A stretch of 63,967 nucleotides of DNA from Deltaproteobacteria bacterium (GTDB taxonomy: Bacteria > Desulfobacterota > Syntrophobacteria > Syntrophobacterales > Syntrophobacteraceae), in NCBI GenBank assembly GCA_021777755.1, contig JAJYDE010000020.1, positions 1 through 63,967 of the forward strand. Direction: 5' to 3'. Numbering within the stretch: position 1 is the first letter of the stretch; every line of letters starts with the position of its first letter. Positions 18,974 to 28,184 of this stretch are shown here, in pieces. The notes beneath the pieces were generated by a model. That model was not told the origin of the DNA. It saw nothing but the letters and a program-made list of their open reading frames with translations, and did no database searches. The position numbers and the translations under genes are program-made.

Positions 18974-19087
18974 GTGGAAGAAGTGCAAAGCTTTAAAGGT
19001 GCGGTACCGGGCGCGCATGTAAACATCGGCCTGAAGATCGACGAACTGGAAAGTAGTCTCGACTCGCTTGCCGAAATAAACCCTTGA
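18974..19087 (+). CDS. Possible 37-residue small protein upstream of ftsH
   Basis: A GTG-initiated frame with a GAAAGGAAC ribosome-binding-like sequence encodes a 37-residue acidic peptide (begins VEEVQSFKGAVPG, contains LKIDELESSLDSL). It ends 58 bases before ftsH in the same direction. Composition is protein-like, with an amphipathic helix. I do not recognise a family. It may be a leader peptide, a small regulator of FtsH or a remnant. Confidence 0.3.
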   Translation: MEEVQSFKGAVPGAHVNIGLKIDELESSLDSLAEINP

Positions 19088-19145
19088 CATGGCATTCCAT
19101 GCGCGGCGGAGTTGTCCATGAAACATCGTTGCTGAGGGCCCTCTG

Positions 19146-21080
19146 ATGGCGAAAAGAAGCAAAAAAGATGAAGATCCCGGTACGATCAACAAGATAATCG
19201 ACCGTATAAAGGGTCCCGGAAGGGGGGGGCCGAAGCAGGGCGACCCGGCTAAAAAACAGATCCAACTTTCAATGTGGTATTTTATCGTCGCCATGATACT
19301 CATTTTCTGGCTCCAGGGCCACATGGGGGGCCGGCAGGCCGAAACGGTTGCCTACTCGAAATTCAAGCTGTGGGTTCAGGACGGAAAGGTGGAAAGTCTT
19401 CTCATCGGCCCGGAACAGATCACAGGCACGCTAAAAGGACAAAAGGGCAAACCGGCAAAAACATTCGTTACCGTTCGGGTGGAAGACCCCAAACTCGTCG
19501 GTGAGCTCGAGCAAAAAGGGATCAAGTTCAGCGGCCATGTGGAGAGCAAGTGGCTCGGGGCGCTGGTGTCCTGGCTGCTGCCTCTCGGAGTTCTCGTTTT
19601 CATCTGGTTTTTTCTGATGAAACGAATGAGCGGAGGCGCGCAGGGTGTACTCTCCCTGGGCAAAGCGCAGGTGAAGGTCTATGGCGAAAAGGACCTGAAG
19701 GTAACCTTCGAGGACGTGGCCGGAATCGATGAGGCCAAGAGCGAACTGGAAGAAGTCGTCGAGTTTCTGAAAAACCCGAAGAAGTCTCAGCGCCTCGGAG
19801 GACACATTCCCAAGGGGGTTCTGCTCGTGGGCTCTCCCGGGACGGGCAAGACGCTGCTTGCACGGGCCGTTGCGGGCGAAGCCGGGGTGATGTTTTTCAG
19901 TATGAGCGGGTCCGAATTTGTCGAAATGATCGTGGGGGTCGGAGCGGCCCGTATCAGGGACCTTTTCAAACAGGCCCGGGAGCATGCTCCGTGCATTATT
20001 TTCCTGGACGAAATGGATGCTTTGGGCAAGGCCCGAGGCATGAATCCCATGGGCGGGCATGACGAGCGGGAGCAGACGTTGAACCAGCTTCTTGTCGAGA
20101 TGGACGGTTTTGATCCGAGCGCGGGCGTGATCATCCTTGCCGCTACGAACCGCCCCGACATACTGGACGCCGCCTTGTTGCGCCCGGGCCGGTTCGACCG
20201 CCATGTAGCCATCGATAAGCCCGACATCCGAGGGCGGGAGGCCATTCTCAAAGTCCACGCAAAAGATGTTGAACTGGGTGAGGATGTTGATCTGAAGAAA
20301 ATAGCGACCATGACCCCCGGCTTTGTGGGCGCCGATCTGGCGAATCTGATCAATGAAGCCGCCCTTATTGCCGCCCGGGGGGATGCGGATGAAGTAACCA
20401 TGGCCAATTTTCAGGAGGCGGCCGACCGAATCCTGGGCGGACTGGAGAAGAAGAACCGCGTCATGAGTCAGAAAGAAAAGGAAATCGTGGCCTACCACGA
20501 ATCGGGTCATGCGCTTGTGGCGATGCTTCTGCCGGGGACCGATCCGGTAAGTAAAATCTCCATCATCCCCAGGGGCATTGCGGCGCTCGGCTACACCCAG
20601 CAACTTCCCACCGAGGACCGTTATCTCATGACTCGCAACGAACTCCTGGATCGTTTGCAGGTGCTCCTTGGCGGGCGGGTCGCCGAGGAGGTGATCTTCG
20701 AAGATATCTCCACGGGGGCTCAGAACGACCTCCAGCGCGCAAACGATATCGCTCGCACGATGGTGATGGAGTACGGGATGAGTGAGCACCTCGGGCTTTC
20801 GACCTACACCCGCACACCGCAGGCAAGATACAGGGATCTTGGACTGGGTTCAAGCGAAAGAGAATACAGCGAGCGCACGGCCCGGGATATCGATGACGAA
20901 AAAAGCAGGCTTATGGAGGGGGCCCATCAGAAGGTCCTTCTCTTGCTGAAAAACCATAGGGATTTCCTCGAAAAGCTCGCCGGGATCCTGCTCGATAAGG
21001 AAACCATCGGTGGCGACGAGTTGAAGCAATTTGCCCTGGAGCTGAGATCTCAAGCATCCGCGGCTGGTGAAAAGTTATAG
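19146..21080 (+). CDS. ftsH: ATP-dependent zinc metalloprotease FtsH
   Basis: A 644-residue membrane protease. The N-terminal basic segment is followed by TM1 (about 40-60), a ~80-residue periplasmic domain and TM2 (about 140-160). The AAA module has Walker [12 protein letters not shown], Walker [12 protein letters not shown] (Met where Ile is usual) and the second region of homology [17 protein letters not shown]. The zinc site is HESGH, with the downstream acidic ligand in [10 protein letters not shown]. FtsH degrades membrane and regulatory proteins. Its position next to two-component genes suggests a specialised copy rather than the housekeeping one, but a second copy is not visible here. 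Confidence 0.95.
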   Translation: MAKRSKKDEDPGTINKIIDRIKGPGRGGPKQGDPAKKQIQLSMWYFIVAMILIFWLQGHMGGRQAETVAYSKFKLWVQDGKVESLLIGPEQITGTLKGQKGKPAKTFVTVRVEDPKLVGELEQKGIKFSGHVESKWLGALVSWLLPLGVLVFIWFFLMKRMSGGAQGVLSLGKAQVKVYGEKDLKVTFEDVAGIDEAKSELEEVVEFLKNPKKSQRLGGHIPKGVLLVGSPGTGKTLLARAVAGEAGVMFFSMSGSEFVEMIVGVGAARIRDLFKQAREHAPCIIFLDEMDALGKARGMNPMGGHDEREQTLNQLLVEMDGFDPSAGVIILAATNRPDILDAALLRPGRFDRHVAIDKPDIRGREAILKVHAKDVELGEDVDLKKIATMTPGFVGADLANLINEAALIAARGDADEVTMANFQEAADRILGGLEKKNRVMSQKEKEIVAYHESGHALVAMLLPGTDPVSKISIIPRGIAALGYTQQLPTEDRYLMTRNELLDRLQVLLGGRVAEEVIFEDISTGAQNDLQRANDIARTMVMEYGMSEHLGLSTYTRTPQARYRDLGLGSSEREYSERTARDIDDEKSRLMEGAHQKVLLLLKNHRDFLEKLAGILLDKETIGGDELKQFALELRSQASAAGEKL

Positions 21081-21156
21081 TCGAGGCCCGTTTAACATAA
21101 CTTTCGGCTACTTTCCCCGGTGGTCCGTAAAGCCCACGCGATGCGTAAAGATTTTG

Positions 21157-21180
21157 GGCAACCCCGGAAAGGTGGTTGCC
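21157..21180. terminator. Hairpin between convergent genes
   Basis: GGCAACC and GGTTGCC form a perfect 7-base stem with a 10-base loop between the ends of ftsH and the minus-strand receiver gene. There is no U tract on either strand, so an intrinsic terminator is doubtful; it could be a processing or stabilising structure. Confidence 0.3.
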
Positions 21181-21243
21181 TTCAGGGTCGTGCTTCCCCG
21201 GTCGGAAGGATCTCCGGCCTCATTTTGCATGCCCGTTGGCGGC

Positions 21244-21705
21244 TCAACGCCCGATCACCTGAAAAGCAATGTGCGGATTATCCAGGATTGCTGTGCAGGA
21301 TTTGGAAAGCATGGCGGTCAGGTCCTCGAATACATCAGGTTTTACAAGGAAAGAGGAAGCACCGTATTTCCTTGTAAAATCGATGTCTTTTTGCTCCATC
21401 GATGTTGTGAGAATCAGGACGGGTATGTATCTCAAATGCGGAGCGGATTTGATTTTGGTCAGGGCTTCACGGCCGTCTATTCGAGGCATATTCAGATCGA
21501 GGAGAATCAAGTTGGGCAGGGGGTAAGCTTCGGGGTCTGAAAAATCCCCCTTGTTGAGCAGGTAGTCCATCAATTCCCGCCCGTCGCCTACAAAACGCAA
21601 ATTATAGTGACTGCCCATCTCCCGGAAAGCTGATTCCACGAGAAGGCAATCGTCTTCATCATCATCGGCGATGAGAATGATCAGTGGCGCAGAATGATTC
21701 CCCAC
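21244..21705 (-). CDS. Single-domain response regulator (Rcp1/CheY-like)
   Basis: A 153-residue receiver of the type paired with phytochrome-like kinases: acidic pocket ADDDEDD, phospho-acceptor in LILLDLNMPRIDG, Thr in LTTS and Lys in VKPD. The start is GTG at 21705 with GGGAGG seven bases upstream. It begins 3 bases after the kinase stop, so the two are one operon. No DNA-binding domain is present. Confidence 0.9.
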   Translation of the reverse strand: MGNHSAPLIILIADDDEDDCLLVESAFREMGSHYNLRFVGDGRELMDYLLNKGDFSDPEAYPLPNLILLDLNMPRIDGREALTKIKSAPHLRYIPVLILTTSMEQKDIDFTRKYGASSFLVKPDVFEDLTAMLSKSCTAILDNPHIAFQVIGR

Positions 21706-21708
21706 AAT

Positions 21709-23049
21709 TCAGCCTCCCTCTCCCTGCTTGGGCGGAAACCGGACTATGAAGGTCGTCCCCTCTCCGGGCTTACTCTTGGCGGTGATGCTGCCGTTGTGAC
21801 GTTCAACAATCTTTCTGCATATGGCCAAGCCCATGCCGGTGCCGGCATAAACGGAATTCTTGCCATGAAGTCGCTCAAAAGGTCTGAAAATCTTTTGGAT
21901 GTAGTCTTGGTCGAAACCTATACCGTTATCCTCGATGAAGACCTCGCAGACAGAATCGGTGATGCTTCCGCAAATCTTCACGACGGGTGGCTCCGATTCT
22001 TTACGATACTTCATTGAATTTGCGATGACGTTTTGGAAAAACTGGCGCAGTAAAGCGGCATCGCCATCTATTGCCGGCATCTCACCAATCTCGACACTCC
22101 CTTCAGCCTTTTGGATCATCAGTTCCAGTTCGTTTGCGGCATCTTTGGCAACCTCGGTAAGCAACACGCGCTTGCAGTTTAAAAGTTGTGTGCCGGCCCT
22201 GGAGTATGCGAGCAGGGAACGCAGCAATTCCGTCATGCGATTTGCCGCTTTTATTATACGCGCCATGTAGTCCAACCCCTCGGGATTGAGAGATTGCGCA
22301 TGCTTTACGATTAGCAAGTTCCCGAAAGATTGAATCTTGCGAAGCGGTTCCTGAAGGTCGTGGGAAGCAATAAAGGAAAACTCCTGCAGCTCATGATTCA
22401 ATGCTTCCAACTTTGCCACCGCCCGGCCGAGTTCGACCGTACGCTCATCAACACGGCGCTCCAGTTCGTCGTGGGAGTTTTGCAACACCTGCTCCGCCCG
22501 TTTTCGCAGGGTCGTGTCACTCACATTCATCCTGCACAGCTCGGCGCCCTCTCCCCCCTCAAGGTACATGCTCTCCAGCCTGGCATGGAATTCATCGCCA
22601 TCTTTTGGAGACAATCTTACCTCGGTAATCCGTCGTTCACGCTTATCAAAAATCTGGTTCAGGTGGGAGAAAAATTCCTTCCTGTCCGGCTGGGAAACAA
22701 AAAAATGAAAATATCTATGGAGCAAATTTCCCCTCTCGATACCGAGTTGCCTGGCCGCGGTGAGGTTGAGATCAACGATTTTGCCATCTTTGCCAAGGGT
22801 AAGGTAGCCCACGGGCGCAAAATCGTAGAGGTCCGCATATCGTGAGCGGGAAGTTTCGAGATCGATTTGTACCCGCCGCAATTCCTCGTTTTGCATTTCG
22901 AGTTCGATCTGGTGCACCCGCAGTTCATGAATGAGGTCTCTTGCCTCTTCCAGAGGCATATCATCAAGTCCGCCGGGTCGGGATTCCAGACTTTCCTCGG
23001 CACGTTTTCTTAAATCTTCCGGGCTCTTCGGGCTATCGATCTTTTTCAT
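21709..23049 (-). CDS. PAS sensor histidine kinase (phytochrome-like HisKA)
   Basis: A 446-residue cytoplasmic kinase. The N-terminal helical segment (HELRVHQIELEMQNEELR) and PAS (LYDFAPVGYLTLG) parallel the kinase at 16.9-18.7 kb. The HisKA motif is FIASHDLQEPLRKIQSFG with the phospho-His, followed by an N-box VIANSMKYRK and G boxes DNGIGFD and GTGMGLAI. GGAGGGTGGC precedes the ATG. It forms a pair with the receiver that follows. The CheB-CheR gene lies just upstream on the same strand. Confidence 0.92.
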   Translation of the reverse strand: MKKIDSPKSPEDLRKRAEESLESRPGGLDDMPLEEARDLIHELRVHQIELEMQNEELRRVQIDLETSRSRYADLYDFAPVGYLTLGKDGKIVDLNLTAARQLGIERGNLLHRYFHFFVSQPDRKEFFSHLNQIFDKRERRITEVRLSPKDGDEFHARLESMYLEGGEGAELCRMNVSDTTLRKRAEQVLQNSHDELERRVDERTVELGRAVAKLEALNHELQEFSFIASHDLQEPLRKIQSFGNLLIVKHAQSLNPEGLDYMARIIKAANRMTELLRSLLAYSRAGTQLLNCKRVLLTEVAKDAANELELMIQKAEGSVEIGEMPAIDGDAALLRQFFQNVIANSMKYRKESEPPVVKICGSITDSVCEVFIEDNGIGFDQDYIQKIFRPFERLHGKNSVYAGTGMGLAICRKIVERHNGSITAKSKPGEGTTFIVRFPPKQGEGG

Positions 23050-23102
23050 GCGCCACCCTCCAACATGCCGAGTATAACCGACCGCCCTCTCGTTATGCGC
23101 CT

Positions 23103-26066
23103 TTAATTTGCAATACCTGGACTCTTTAGCCCCCTCAGCTGTTTTTCCAACTCGGCCTGAATCGTGACATCTTCGATGGAGATGAGGATAAGGCCCGACT
23201 GCTCGCCCTCATCCTCAAGCGTGTGGGCATTGAGCAACATCTTCTTAAACCCGATTTCCGGAAAATCGTGCTCGACTTCAAAATCATCGACCGTGTTGTT
23301 ATCGGGTACAATTTGTTCCAGTAGTTCCCTGAGCTTCGGGATATCCCACTGACCGTTTCCAAGATCGTAGATGCGTTTATTCTCCGTTTGGCCGAGCGTT
23401 GTTTTGAACTTACGGCAGAATTGGGCATTCGCAGAGATCACCTTGAGCTCGGAGTTAAGGACCAGTAAGGGTATGCGGACGGTTTCCACTATTCGCTCCG
23501 CGAATTGTCTGGCCGCACGCGACCGGTCCAGGGCACGTTTGCGCTCGGTTATGTCGATGAAGGTTATCACCACTCCATCTATCAAGTTTTCCTTGGTCCG
23601 GTATGGCAAAATATGCACAGAAAACCACCTGTTGCCTTCGGCTGTAACCTCGGTTTCCTTTGCCTGGAGGGTCTCGAGGACAGTTCGTGCATCTTCATAC
23701 AGATTCGGGTAAGATATTTTAGTGGTCAGGTCCCGGATCGGTCTTCCCAGGTCTGTTGGTATCAAGCTGAAGAGTTTGGTCATGGAAGGGGTAAACCGCT
23801 TAATCCCCAGTGTGGTATTGAGGAAGATCGTCCCGATTTCCGTGCTGGCGAGAAGATTATTGATATCGTTATTTAAATCGGACATCTCATCCAACTTCGC
23901 CTGGAGTTCGGAGTTTACGGTAACCAGTTCTTCGTTGGTGGACTGCAGCTCCTCCCTGGCGGTCTCCAGTTCTTCGTTCATGCTCTGCAGTTCTTCGTTG
24001 GCGGACTGCAGTTCCTCATTGGTCGACTTGAGCTCCTCATTGGCCGCGTCCTTTTCCTCGATTGTCGCCTGGAGGCTCTCACGGGTAACCTGCAACTCAT
24101 GTTCGATTTCGGAACTGGACGAATCGGTCTGCTCGCCGGACTTTTTCGATCCGCGCCTGGCCGAGGATGTTCGCTCCTTAAATACGAGGAGAACAAGCTT
24201 CTGATCATCGGAGGGCATGCGCAGAGGACGTATGGCGATATCCACCAATTCCGTGCGCTCGCCCAGTCTCAGCCTCAATCCGCGAAGAACGGACGCTTCC
24301 CCTTCCATGATCGCCTTGTTGATTGGAGTTGGCAGCCGTAAGCGTAACGGGTCGGCAACGATCTTGAGAATGTTGGAACTTGGCTCCCCTTTGGGATAGA
24401 ACAGATACCTGTTGGTCGACCCCTGTGAGTAGACCACGTCGAATTTTTCATTAACAAGTACGCTGGCCGGCGCATACTCGTCCAGAACGATTTTTTCGAT
24501 GAATTCCTTGACGTTCGCCACCTTTAGTTTATGCCTTTCCGGGTCTGCCCGGCCGATCTGAACCGGCTCCCCCAGGGAGAACTCGGGGACGACTTGCCGG
24601 GTGAGAAGCTTTTTGGACCTGAAGAGCTTCGCTTTTACATCCACGGAGGAGAAAAGGTCGGAAAATTCCCCGATCGATTCGGATGTTCCAAGAAAAAGAT
24701 ATCCATTTTGGTTTAAAGTAAAATGGAATAGATTCATAATCTTCTTTTGGAGAGGCGTGTCCATGTAGATCAGAACATTTCTGCAACTAATCAGGTCCAG
24801 CCTGGAAAATGGAGGATCGGCAACAAGGTCCTGGACGGCAAATACGATAGAATCTCGAATGTCTTTCTTAAGCCCGTAGTTGTCATCCTTCATTATGAAG
24901 AAACGTTCGAGCCGCTCGGGCGAAACCTCCGAGGCGATTGCGCCGGGATATTCGGCAACCCGTGCCCTCCTGATAGCGTCAGAGTCCACGTCGGTTGCAA
25001 ACAGCTGAAGAGGAACATGCCCGTTAAGTTTATCCATCGCCTCCTTAAAGAGCATCGCAATGGAGATGGCTTCCTCACCCGTGGCGCACCCAGGGACCCA
25101 TGCGCGTATCTGCGATCCATCCCGATGATTGGCAACTATCCGGGGAATCACCCTGGCAGCCAGAACTTCATAGGCTGACGGGTCTCGAAAAAAGCTCGTC
25201 ACCAGGATCAGCAACTCCTTGAAGAGTCTATATATTTCGGCATGGTTCTCCTGGAGATAACGGTGGTAGTCCGCCACGTTTTCGATCTTGTGGACGGCCA
25301 TGCGGCGTTTGATTCTGCGGTGGATGGTGCTCTGTTTGTATCCGGTGAAATCCCTGCCGGTGACCGAACGGATAAGCATCAGGACTTTTTGAACGTAACC
25401 GGCGAATTGCTTCTCCTCGATCTGTTGGGTTCCGGCAGGTTTGAGGTAGGGTTGCCGCACATAGCTCAGCAATTCCCGCGGGATTTTATCGACGGGCAGA
25501 ATGTGGTCGGCAAGACCCGCCTGAATGGCGCTCCTCGGCATTCCGTCATATTTTGCACTTTCCGGCACCTGGACAATGGTCATCCCCCCTGATTCCTTTA
25601 TGGCCTTGAGGCCCAAGGTGCCGTCGCTGCCCGTACCGGAAAGAATGACGCAAAGAGCTCTCTCCCCCTGATCCTGTGCCAGCGACTGCAGGAAATGATC
25701 GATGGGAAGACTGACTCCTCGCGTCTTGACAGGGTCTACCAGCTGGATGACACCATTGAAGATGCAGACGTCCTGCCCGGCAGGATTGAGATAAACCCGG
25801 TTTGGTTCGACCTCCATTTCGTCGTCGGCAGTCACGACCTCCATTGCGGTGTGCTTTTGCAGTATGTCTCCAAGCATGCTCTTGCCGCTGGGACTCAAAT
25901 GCTGGATGACCACGAAAGCCATGCCCGAGTCCGGAGGCATGTTATCGAAAAAAACCCGCAGAGCCTCGAGGCCGCCGGCCGAAGCCCCAAGAGCAACTAT
26001 CGGGAAGAACTCTTTCGCGATCCCGCTCATGGATTCTATTTGCACATTCGACTTTTTCTTTTTCAC
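23103..26066 (-). CDS. CheB-CheR-PAS hybrid signalling protein
   Basis: A 987-residue fusion. Residues ~15-205 form a CheB methylesterase (LGASAGGLEAL, VIQHLSPSGKSML, SGTGSDGTLG). Residues ~225-490 form a CheR methyltransferase with the SAM motif GCATGEEAIS. A long coiled coil with repeated EELQSxNEEL units follows at about 650-720. One or two PAS domains make up the C-terminal 270 residues. The start is GTG at 26066 with GAGGGAACC upstream. No receptor, CheA or CheW is nearby, so the target is probably not classical chemotaxis. Family members usually act with hybrid kinases in stress or envelope signalling. It is probably expressed with the kinase and receiver downstream. Confidence 0.92.
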   Translation of the reverse strand: MKKKKSNVQIESMSGIAKEFFPIVALGASAGGLEALRVFFDNMPPDSGMAFVVIQHLSPSGKSMLGDILQKHTAMEVVTADDEMEVEPNRVYLNPAGQDVCIFNGVIQLVDPVKTRGVSLPIDHFLQSLAQDQGERALCVILSGTGSDGTLGLKAIKESGGMTIVQVPESAKYDGMPRSAIQAGLADHILPVDKIPRELLSYVRQPYLKPAGTQQIEEKQFAGYVQKVLMLIRSVTGRDFTGYKQSTIHRRIKRRMAVHKIENVADYHRYLQENHAEIYRLFKELLILVTSFFRDPSAYEVLAARVIPRIVANHRDGSQIRAWVPGCATGEEAISIAMLFKEAMDKLNGHVPLQLFATDVDSDAIRRARVAEYPGAIASEVSPERLERFFIMKDDNYGLKKDIRDSIVFAVQDLVADPPFSRLDLISCRNVLIYMDTPLQKKIMNLFHFTLNQNGYLFLGTSESIGEFSDLFSSVDVKAKLFRSKKLLTRQVVPEFSLGEPVQIGRADPERHKLKVANVKEFIEKIVLDEYAPASVLVNEKFDVVYSQGSTNRYLFYPKGEPSSNILKIVADPLRLRLPTPINKAIMEGEASVLRGLRLRLGERTELVDIAIRPLRMPSDDQKLVLLVFKERTSSARRGSKKSGEQTDSSSSEIEHELQVTRESLQATIEEKDAANEELKSTNEELQSANEELQSMNEELETAREELQSTNEELVTVNSELQAKLDEMSDLNNDINNLLASTEIGTIFLNTTLGIKRFTPSMTKLFSLIPTDLGRPIRDLTTKISYPNLYEDARTVLETLQAKETEVTAEGNRWFSVHILPYRTKENLIDGVVITFIDITERKRALDRSRAARQFAERIVETVRIPLLVLNSELKVISANAQFCRKFKTTLGQTENKRIYDLGNGQWDIPKLRELLEQIVPDNNTVDDFEVEHDFPEIGFKKMLLNAHTLEDEGEQSGLILISIEDVTIQAELEKQLRGLKSPGIAN

Positions 26067-26448
26067 CTTGGTTCCCTCGGCAAGGCTCGACTATCGAAAA
26101 TGGTTCATGGGAGTTTTCGCTGTCATACAACGGGCGAGGGCTAACGGCTTCCGCTTCTACTCGAACGATAGAGGACAAGGAAGGATAACCCGGTATTGAA
26201 GCGCTACCCGAAACCCCTGATCTTGAAAGTATAACATGATATTATTATTTAATTACGAACAATATGCTTTGAACATCCCGGTTTGAGCCCGAAAGTTGCT
26301 CGGCGGGCACGGATTGGGACAAATGAAGACATTGAAACGCACCCCGCCGTTCAATTCGACCAACATGAACGCGGTTGGGTGGCTTGCCTTTTGGCCGGCC
26401 AATCGGGAGCACGCCGAGGGTAGAACCCGGGAAGTCAAACTCGGCCGC
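26067..26448. other. Intergenic region upstream of the CheB-CheR gene
   Basis: The half next to CheB-CheR contains an AT-rich stretch (about 26230-26265) that could hold its promoter. The rest has open frames on both strands without recognisable domains. No repeat or hairpin stands out. Confidence 0.35.
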
Positions 26449-26670
26449 CTATTTGGAATAGCGCTTGTCTTTCCCGAAATCGAGTGCAATGACAAGCTTC
26501 GCGTATTGCTCTTCGGCACTGAAATTTATAATCGTGCACTCTACTTTATCCTCGGTCAATTCCCCTATCACCTTGGATATTAGATGTTCAAGCTTCTCCA
26601 GGGGAACTGTCTTCAATTTGGCAGCATATGAGGCATGGTAGCGTTCATCGAAATTTTCATTTTTTTTCAT
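26449..26670 (-). CDS. Small protein of unknown function
   Basis: A 73-residue protein, mostly helix then strand (KLKTVPLEKLEHLISKVIGELTE, then VECTIINFSAEEQYAKLVIALDF). The ATG at 26670 has GGAG upstream. Composition is protein-like and AT content is slightly higher than in the neighbours. A pair of palindromic operator candidates lies 300-345 bases upstream. Family not recognised. Confidence 0.5.
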   Translation of the reverse strand: MKKNENFDERYHASYAAKLKTVPLEKLEHLISKVIGELTEDKVECTIINFSAEEQYAKLVIALDFGKDKRYSK

Positions 26671-26802
26671 GGTATTTCCACACTCCACCATCGGCACCGA
26701 GAGGTTTAGACCACTTCTTTACCAAAGAATTTAATCACCGGAATTAATATTACAATAGTTTTTTGCAGTGCTGTGGACGAAACCGGCACGTTCCGCACGT
26801 AT

Positions 26803-26831
26803 TTAGCACTCTAAAATCAGGAGAAGAAATG
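26803..26831 (+). promoter_or_regulatory. Degenerate CIRCE-like element and relic groES start
   Basis: TTAGCACTC at 26803-26811 is an exact left arm of CIRCE, the HrcA operator of heat-shock genes. The expected right arm, after 9 bases, is degenerate (GAGAAGAAA for GAGTGCTAA). An AGGAGA box and an ATG (26829) follow, encoding Met-Asn-Val before a stop; Met-Asn-Val is a common GroES start. With the groEL fragment downstream this suggests a decayed groESL promoter (inference). Confidence 0.35.
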
Positions 26832-26972
26832 AATGTTTTATAAGGCTGTCAGATATATGTATTCCAATACCGGCAGGCGGGCATTTGCTCCCCGCGGTGC
26901 AAACACGATGAGTCCGTCCCTGATTGCCTTCTCAAAAAGGCGGGCAAGAATTTAACACCCTCCCTTGAAAGG

Positions 26973-27014
26973 GTTGCATGCGACACGGGGGAAAACCGCA
27001 ACACTTATGTTGCA
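26973..27014. promoter_or_regulatory. Second copy of the paired palindromes
   Basis: GTTGCATGCGAC (26973-26984) differs by one base from the perfect palindrome at 15207. CGCAACA-CTTA-TGTTGCA (26997-27014) has the same arms and spacer length as the site at 18763. Both elements occur within 42 bases, as they do near ftsH, in otherwise unrelated sequence. Confidence 0.55.
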
Positions 27015-27218
27015 GGTAACTGTTTACCCTCTTCAATCCACGGCAATGAATGGTTCGCTCCGTCCATAACTGTTCATGCTTATTGGCCAAAGACAAAACC
27101 CTGCGTCTTTAAACCTGCCAGGCATGGAACTTGCTCCATAATGAAGAGAATGCTTCCGCATTGGGCTGCATACGTTGCCCGAGCACATTGCTTATCCTGA
27201 AAACAGGGAGTAACCGCA

Positions 27219-27557
27219 ATGGGCGTCGCCCCGACAACCTCGAATTCCAAGCCGCGCCCGATGTCCCCCGGGATCGATAAAGTTGTCGTATCACCCTCAA
27301 CGGGTTTGGACCGTGATAAAGACGTCCGGATCGTGGCGTTGGTCAAGGGGAAGCACGAATTGCCAATTCACCTTGGAAGGAAGGTCGCGAGGGCTTTGCC
27401 CGGGAGGGTTCACAGCATTTGTTCCCGGGTTACGCAGAATTTCAAATCCGGCGGCCAGCTCCTTTTGGCCGGTCACACTTTGCCGGCTCGTTTTAAATTC
27501 AGCCCTGAAGCTTTCCGTTCCCCTTTTCGCGAACAGTGCCGGCGCACCCGGAAGGAC
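27219..27557 (+). other. Stretch upstream of the groEL fragment, no supported gene
   Basis: It is open in the same frame as the groEL fragment, but the translation has no recognisable domain and is rich in Arg, Pro and Ser. It could be unrelated DNA joined to the relic by deletion. Confidence 0.3.
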
Positions 27558-28025
27558 ATGATCGTGTCTGCGGAACAAATCAAGTATGACATCGAAGCCG
27601 GAGATATGATAATGAAGGGAGTTGACGTACTTGCCAACGCCGTGAAGCTCCCCCCCCCCGGCCCCCGGGGGAGGCAACCTCGTCTTGGACAGACCGCGGG
27701 GTTCCCCACTCGCCACAACCCGATGCCGCTCGAGCGCGGAACGGAAAAGGCCGTGGCGGTGGCAGAGCTGAACAAGGTCGGCAAGGAGAGCGTCGTAAAC
27801 GCACGGGAATCGTTCGGCTTCAACGCGGAAACTGAAAAATACGCCGACCTTGCCTCGGAGGGCGTGATCGACCCGGCGCAGGTGGCGCGCTTTGCACTCC
27901 GCAACGCCGCAAGCGCAGTCTCGCTATTTCTCACAACCGAGTCTATGATAGCCGAGATACAGAGGAAAGACCTCAACAGTCAAGCCATTTCCGGCAGAGG
28001 CGCGGGAGGGATGGGCGATAGGTAA
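27558..28025 (+). pseudogene. groEL remnant with internal deletion and frameshift
   Basis: The first part matches the GroEL N-terminus ([10 protein letters not shown], then [14 protein letters not shown] and GPRGR). One inserted base then shifts the frame; the neighbouring frame continues as [12 protein letters not shown], matching the GroEL substrate-domain start. A short middle fragment ([15 protein letters not shown]) and the true C-terminus follow ([38 protein letters not shown], ending GGMGDR). About 400 of 545 residues are missing, including most of the ATPase and apical domains, so it cannot be a chaperonin. Confidence 0.85.
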
Positions 28026-28118
28026 ATCGAGGGATGGGCCACCCTGAGGAAAAAACTGATCCGCGGTGCCCAAAAAGATGGGCGCCCAGCCATGCAAATG
28101 ATAATATAAGAACTTATT

Positions 28119-28184
28119 ATGAGTACTGTGGAAAATCAGTACAAATCAATCAATGAAGAAGGGCTAAAATGGATATTTTTGTAG
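28119..28184 (+). CDS. Possible upstream ORF overlapping the RRM gene start
   Basis: A 21-codon frame (begins MSTVENQYKS) starts 50 bases upstream of the RRM gene. It ends at a TAG 16 bases inside that gene, in another frame. The same GAAGAAGGG that serves the RRM start lies within it. It could couple or attenuate translation; the evidence is only positional. Confidence 0.25.
   Translation: MSTVENQYKSINEEGLKWIFL

Noticed and set aside
21121-21200. Possible cyclic-di-GMP riboswitch (GGGCAACC with GGAAAGG)
   Set aside because: Only a simple hairpin is present; the conserved tetraloop and receptor elements and a downstream gene start are missing.
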